From Ruminococcus sp. UBA7158 (GTDB lineage: Bacteria; Bacillota; Clostridia; Oscillospirales; Ruminococcaceae), in NCBI GenBank assembly GCA_002491605.1, contig DKWG01000006.1:1-10072 (forward strand): 10,072 nt of DNA, read 5' to 3'. The position numbers and the translations under genes are program-made. The notes below the pieces were generated by a model. It was given only the letters and a program-made list of their open reading frames with translations, had not been told where the DNA came from and ran no database searches. Every line of letters starts with the position of its first letter. Positions within the stretch are counted from its first letter, which is position 1. This document shows positions 7,101 through 10,072 of this stretch, one piece after another.

Positions 7101-9188
7101 TTATTTTATAAACCTGACTTGCAAATTAAGCTTGATAAAATATTTACCGTTTTCTTTATAAATATCACCGAACTGATGACGACTTGTGCTTGCTGTTTCA
7201 AACTTAGTGTTCTTCAAAAGGTAATTTTCAAATTCATTCCGATTAAATAAGTGATAACAAAGGACTTCTCCGTCTTCTCTTACAATTATGTAACCTCCGT
7301 TTGCATCAGCTTTACCGTCCCAAGGTGTTGACGGTAACATACCGAGCGCGCATTCTGTAAGAAATTTTTTGAATTTGTATTCATAGAACGGTTGTCCATT
7401 AATAAGATTAAAGTTTAAAGGATTCTTATCTGAGATATTCCTGATAGAAACATCGATTTTATTAATCCCGCTTGAATAATAGTCAATTAGCATATGAGCA
7501 CAAATCTCAGGCAAACTTCCGTCCAACAACAATAAGTTACTTTCAAAAATTCCGTTATCAACTTTAACAAATTTCAAGTGACAGTCTTGTGAATGCAAGT
7601 ATTTGAATTTATCTTTGAATTTCTTTGAACAAGCGTTAAAGCCGTCAGCAATGGAATCATTAATATTCCCAACTATTTCATAAAGAAAATTTGTGGTTTT
7701 TCCCGCATTTATCAGTGTCGATGCGCTGCCCAATCTTGATTTAATGCTAAAGCTCTGAACAGATTCAAGACCGGTGTTTATGTCGTGAATTTTCATTCTT
7801 ATATCTGCTTTATCCGTTGATTTTGCCTTTAATGTTTTAATGAAAATCCTATTTAAAAATTCTTCAATTTCATCGACTGAAAAGCTTGAAGTTGATGAAT
7901 TGACAATCTCTGTATACAATTTGTCGGCAGCTTCTTTGAATTCGGTTCTGTTCACATTCAGCAAAGTGTCTTGTGTATCTGTTTTTACAATGCTGATTAT
8001 ATTTTCTGCGTTGTTAATTTCAAAAGATAAGTTGCCTATATTTTCTGATCGTATAATGTTTATAATATTATAGAAAACGCCATCGATTTTATTGAGATCA
8101 CCGTCTGCAGCGAATAGTTTCCCTATTTCCAGTAATCTGAAAAAGACATATATCTCGCTCCATTCTCCTTTATTACCGGACAAATCGTGCATTTTCAGAA
8201 CCCCCTTTATTTTTTCAGCTATTGCTTCGATAACATTCACAGTTACGCTGTTGCCGAATTGTTTATAGAGATGGACGTCCGCAAGAGGAAGATTAAATGT
8301 ATCCGGAAATCCCTGTAAGCGAGCCCATTCACGAGGGGTCATCTTGCGAATACCTTCTTTATTTATTTCGCCTTTAATATGCGTTGTAGGTGTCAGGCTT
8401 GTTTGACGCTTATCTATAAGCAAATTACGTTCTCTGCCCATTCCGCCGCAAACTATTGCACCTGCAATGCCGTCCCACTCACGAATTTCATATCCAAAGC
8501 CGTTGCCTTTTGATTCGTGACGAGCTTTATGCTTTCTCAGTGTTTCCACATATACTTCACTTAAATAATATTTTGCCGGAACCGCTTCAGTCTCTATTAT
8601 ATCTTTGATTCGTTTTGTATTGTCTGTTGCTTCGGGGAAAATAAACTCTTTGGGAGCAATATCATTTCTGAATGCAACAATATAAATACGTTCTCTGTTC
8701 TGAGGAACACCGAAGTCTTTGCTGTTTAATACTTTATAAAACACTTTATAGCCTAACTCTTCAAATGTTTTGCATATGACCTTAAGTGTACGCCCCCTGT
8801 CATGTATTACAAGGCCTTTTACATTTTCGCAAAAAATCACTTTAGGTCTATGATATTCGCATATCCTCGCAACTTCTTGAAATAGCGTTCCGCGGCAAAG
8901 ACCTTTATAATTATCTTCAAAACCTTTTCGTTGACCCGCCAGACTGAAAGCCTGACAGGGAAATCCGGCTAAACATATATCAAATGTTGGAATTTCTTTT
9001 TCGTCAATTCTTGTAATATCTCCTGCGATTTCAAAATCATCTTTGAAATTAGCCTTATATGTTTTCTGAGCATATTCATCCCATTCGCTGACGAACACAG
9101 TCTCAATGCTGTCCCCGAAAGCTTTATCAAAGCCGAGCCGGATTCCTCCGATTCCTGCAAACAAATCAATAGATTTCAGTTTATTCAT
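7101..9188 (-). CDS. Fused C5 cytosine methyltransferase and HpaII-family restriction endonuclease
   Basis: A 695-codon gene. Residues 1-332 are a whole C5 methyltransferase: I, DLFAGIGGIRLGF (8-20); IV, GFPCQAFS (75-82) with Cys78; VI, ENV (121-123); VIII, QNRER (163-167); recognition region with KGNGFGYEI and GGMGRERNL; IX, REWARLQGFP; X, QFGNSVTVNVIEAIAEKI. Residues 333-695 match my recollection of the RE_HpaII family: GNKGEWSEIYVF (338-349), LFAADGDLNKID (358-369), and the D462 ... HDINTG (468-473) ... FSIKSRLGSASTLINA (480-495) core, plausibly a PD-(D/E)xK-type site. Its 363 residues equal a full stand-alone enzyme. HpaII cuts CCGG, so that is the inferred target. No linker separates the halves, and an internal ribosome site and ATG sit at the joint. 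The start overlaps the vsr stop as ATGA. Base use is AT-rich, suggesting transfer. Methylase call is firm; the nuclease family call is from memory. Confidence 0.88.
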   Translation of the reverse strand: MNKLKSIDLFAGIGGIRLGFDKAFGDSIETVFVSEWDEYAQKTYKANFKDDFEIAGDITRIDEKEIPTFDICLAGFPCQAFSLAGQRKGFEDNYKGLCRGTLFQEVARICEYHRPKVIFCENVKGLVIHDRGRTLKVICKTFEELGYKVFYKVLNSKDFGVPQNRERIYIVAFRNDIAPKEFIFPEATDNTKRIKDIIETEAVPAKYYLSEVYVETLRKHKARHESKGNGFGYEIREWDGIAGAIVCGGMGRERNLLIDKRQTSLTPTTHIKGEINKEGIRKMTPREWARLQGFPDTFNLPLADVHLYKQFGNSVTVNVIEAIAEKIKGVLKMHDLSGNKGEWSEIYVFFRLLEIGKLFAADGDLNKIDGVFYNIINIIRSENIGNLSFEINNAENIISIVKTDTQDTLLNVNRTEFKEAADKLYTEIVNSSTSSFSVDEIEEFLNRIFIKTLKAKSTDKADIRMKIHDINTGLESVQSFSIKSRLGSASTLINAGKTTNFLYEIVGNINDSIADGFNACSKKFKDKFKYLHSQDCHLKFVKVDNGIFESNLLLLDGSLPEICAHMLIDYYSSGINKIDVSIRNISDKNPLNFNLINGQPFYEYKFKKFLTECALGMLPSTPWDGKADANGGYIIVREDGEVLCYHLFNRNEFENYLLKNTKFETASTSRHQFGDIYKENGKYFIKLNLQVRFIK
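8190..8208 (-). promoter_or_regulatory. Internal Shine-Dalgarno and ATG at the methylase-nuclease junction
   Basis: On the minus strand AAAGGGGG (8201-8208) lies eight bases before an in-frame ATG (8190-8192, codon 333). This is an excellent initiation site located exactly where the nuclease domain starts, and would give a 363-residue free endonuclease. In the +1 frame TGA (8195-8197) ends two bases before this ATG, the arrangement expected of two separate, coupled genes. Confidence 0.6.
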
Positions 9189-9598
9189 ATTTGTTTAATA
9201 GTCCTTTCGATTTTATCTGCACATTCCGTTAAATTCTTTTTTATGTCATTTCCCCAAAAACGCAGGACAATCCAACCGTCAGCTTGGAGTTTATTTGTAA
9301 CCTCAATATCTCTTTGAATATTACGTTCAATTTTGGGAATCCAAAACTCTCTTTTGGACTTTATTTCATTCTTTCTATTCTTCCAGTCATAGCCGTGCCA
9401 AAATTCGCTGTCACAAAAAACGGCTATTTTCTTGCCGCTAAATACGATATCCGGCCTTCCGTAAACCTTAGATGAGTTCTTTTGGTATCGCAATCCTCTG
9501 TTCCAAAGTTCTTTTCGCAGCATTACTTCAATTTTTGAATCTTTATTTCTGACAGCTTGCATATTTCTTCTACGTTGTTCCGGTGTGTGATTATCCAT
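9185..9598 (-). CDS. vsr: Very short patch repair endonuclease (Vsr)
   Basis: A 137-residue mismatch-nicking endonuclease that cuts 5' of T in T:G mismatches made by deamination of 5-methylcytosine, starting repair by DNA polymerase I. Visible: the N-terminal TPEQRRRNMQAVRNKDSKIE (E24 catalytic), GRPDIVF with D50, and CDSEFWHG (62-69), where H68 matches the conserved histidine; the second E. coli histidine position is Asp63, as usual in Firmicutes members. FWIPKIERNIQRD and GWIVLRFWG complete the family pattern. I chose ATG 9598 (AGG about nine bases upstream, family-like N terminus and length) over a TTG at 9673 that would add 25 residues with no family match. It is the first gene of the operon and overlaps the methylase start by four bases. 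HpaII systems are known to carry a Vsr companion, which supports the CCGG inference. Confidence 0.93.
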   Translation of the reverse strand: MDNHTPEQRRRNMQAVRNKDSKIEVMLRKELWNRGLRYQKNSSKVYGRPDIVFSGKKIAVFCDSEFWHGYDWKNRKNEIKSKREFWIPKIERNIQRDIEVTNKLQADGWIVLRFWGNDIKKNLTECADKIERTIKQI

Positions 9599-9673
9599 AT
9601 TTTTTAACCTGTCCGTTCTGCTGCACTGCCTGTTCTCACATAAGTGCCAATTTCTCCGGTTCAAAATCTCCAA

Positions 9674-9685
9674 AATGAGCTCATT
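9674..9685. promoter_or_regulatory. 12-base palindrome in the vsr leader, possible operator
   Basis: AATGAGCTCATT is a perfect palindrome about 25-38 bases downstream of a TATAAT (minus strand 9712-9717) and 76 bases before the vsr start. Restriction operons often have short symmetric operators for controller proteins or self-regulating methylases. No controller gene is visible, so this is only a candidate. Confidence 0.3.
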
Positions 9686-9711
9686 CGTGCATCGAAAATA
9701 TTTCCTTGCCT

Positions 9712-9744
9712 ATTATAACTGTAACATATCTCTGCTAATATCAA
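9712..9744 (-). promoter_or_regulatory. Weak candidate promoter close to vsr
   Basis: A consensus TATAAT (9712-9717) has TTGATA upstream (9739-9744), but the 21-base spacer is too long for a normal sigma-A promoter. It could work with an activator or be a remnant; the upstream candidate at 9829-9856 is better spaced. Confidence 0.25.
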
Positions 9745-9775
9745 GATATTCAATAATCTCATGCATTGAACGCGG

Positions 9776-9808
9776 GAGTTCTTTTACACAACTCGTGCAA
9801 AAGAACTC
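9776..9808 (-). other. Strong hairpin in the restriction-operon leader
   Basis: GAGTTCTTTT (9776-9785) pairs perfectly with AAAAGAACTC (9799-9808); after one mismatch CAC (9787-9789) pairs with GTG (9795-9797), leaving a five-base loop. If transcription starts near 9822 on the minus strand, this stem forms at the very 5' end of the mRNA and could stabilise it. There is no adjacent T run in either direction, so it does not look like a terminator. Confidence 0.5.
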
Positions 9809-9828
9809 TGCCTTATAAGCCACTTTTT

Positions 9829-9856
9829 ATTATACTGCTCATTTTAAAAAAATCAA
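9829..9856 (-). promoter_or_regulatory. Likely sigma-A promoter of the vsr/methylase operon
   Basis: On the minus strand TTGATT (9851-9856) and TATAAT (9829-9834) are 16 bases apart. Transcription would begin near 9822, giving a leader of about 220 bases before vsr that contains the hairpin at 9776-9808 and the palindrome at 9674-9685. Confidence 0.5.
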
Positions 9857-10072
9857 TGTTTATTGTAGGTTTATATGGATTAATTCTAAATTCGTTGCTT
9901 TATGTAGCACCACAACTTTTGAATAAAGTCATAAACATATCCGAATGCACTCGTTAATGATTCTCATACCGATAATACCTTAACTTATAACTATACCGCC
10001 TGAGTATCAATAGCTTACATCCCTTTCGACAACATTTCAAATTAGCATACATTTAAACATAAAGCCGAAGCG
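9857..10072. other. AT-rich region without a recognisable gene
   Basis: No frame on either strand has a plausible start, ribosome site and protein-like content. No tRNA, no copy of the ssrA 3' end and no integrase fragment is visible up to the window edge. Confidence 0.5.

Noticed and set aside
9599..9673. Upstream TTG start extending Vsr by 25 residues
   Set aside because: The extra residues do not resemble Vsr, TTG has weaker support, and ATG 9598 gives the normal family N terminus and length.
9766..9957. 63-codon plus-strand frame with a hydrophobic stretch
   Set aside because: It starts with TTG inside the leader hairpin, has no Shine-Dalgarno, and its hydrophobicity follows from AT-rich sequence.
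1..10072. CRISPR array, tRNA, rRNA or insertion sequence
   Set aside because: No regularly spaced direct repeats, no tRNA fold outside tmRNA, and no transposase or terminal inverted repeats were seen.

Overview
The window looks like chromosome from a Gram-positive anaerobe of the Clostridia, probably Ruminococcus/Eubacterium-like (Oscillospiraceae). This rests on the XpaC/TelA gene pair, strong purine-rich Shine-Dalgarno sites, near-consensus sigma-A promoters, a one-piece tmRNA with an encoded CCA end, and a Firmicutes-type Vsr protein. The genus is an inference.

Left part (1-2466), plus strand: a nitroreductase with a C-terminal pentapeptide-repeat tail (80-958). It is followed after 18 bases by an Eis-like GNAT acetyltransferase split by one in-frame TAG (977-2101). 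Then comes a GC-rich non-coding stretch built of inverted repeats, ending in a long bidirectional terminator hairpin (2314-2356).

Centre (2467-5519), minus strand: a two-gene unit, xpaC (3784-5151) then telA (2467-3627), with a good promoter at 5252-5281. It diverges from the plus-strand ssrA promoter, a perfect TTGACA-17-TATAAT at 5358-5386. The tmRNA gene ssrA occupies 5520-5871 and is followed at once by a 40-base perfect palindrome that serves as its terminator.

Right part (5872-10072), minus strand and visibly more AT-rich: a three-gene restriction-modification operon pointing back at ssrA. In transcription order it is vsr (9185-9598), then a 695-codon gene joining a cytosine-5 DNA methyltransferase to a HpaII-family restriction endonuclease (7101-9188), then a second cytosine-5 methyltransferase (6146-7099). 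Junctions are an ATGA overlap and a 1-base gap, so translation is probably coupled. The likely target of the fused enzyme is CCGG. The methylase would protect the host, the nuclease would cut unmethylated DNA, and Vsr would repair T:G mismatches left by 5-methylcytosine deamination. The cassette next to ssrA looks like horizontally acquired cargo, but no integrase or second att repeat is visible.

The most notable observation is the fused methylase-nuclease gene. A strong internal Shine-Dalgarno and ATG lie exactly at the domain boundary, so one gene could yield both a fusion and a free nuclease. The tmRNA tag frame, the amber codon in the acetyltransferase, and the structured leader of the restriction operon are also worth checking.
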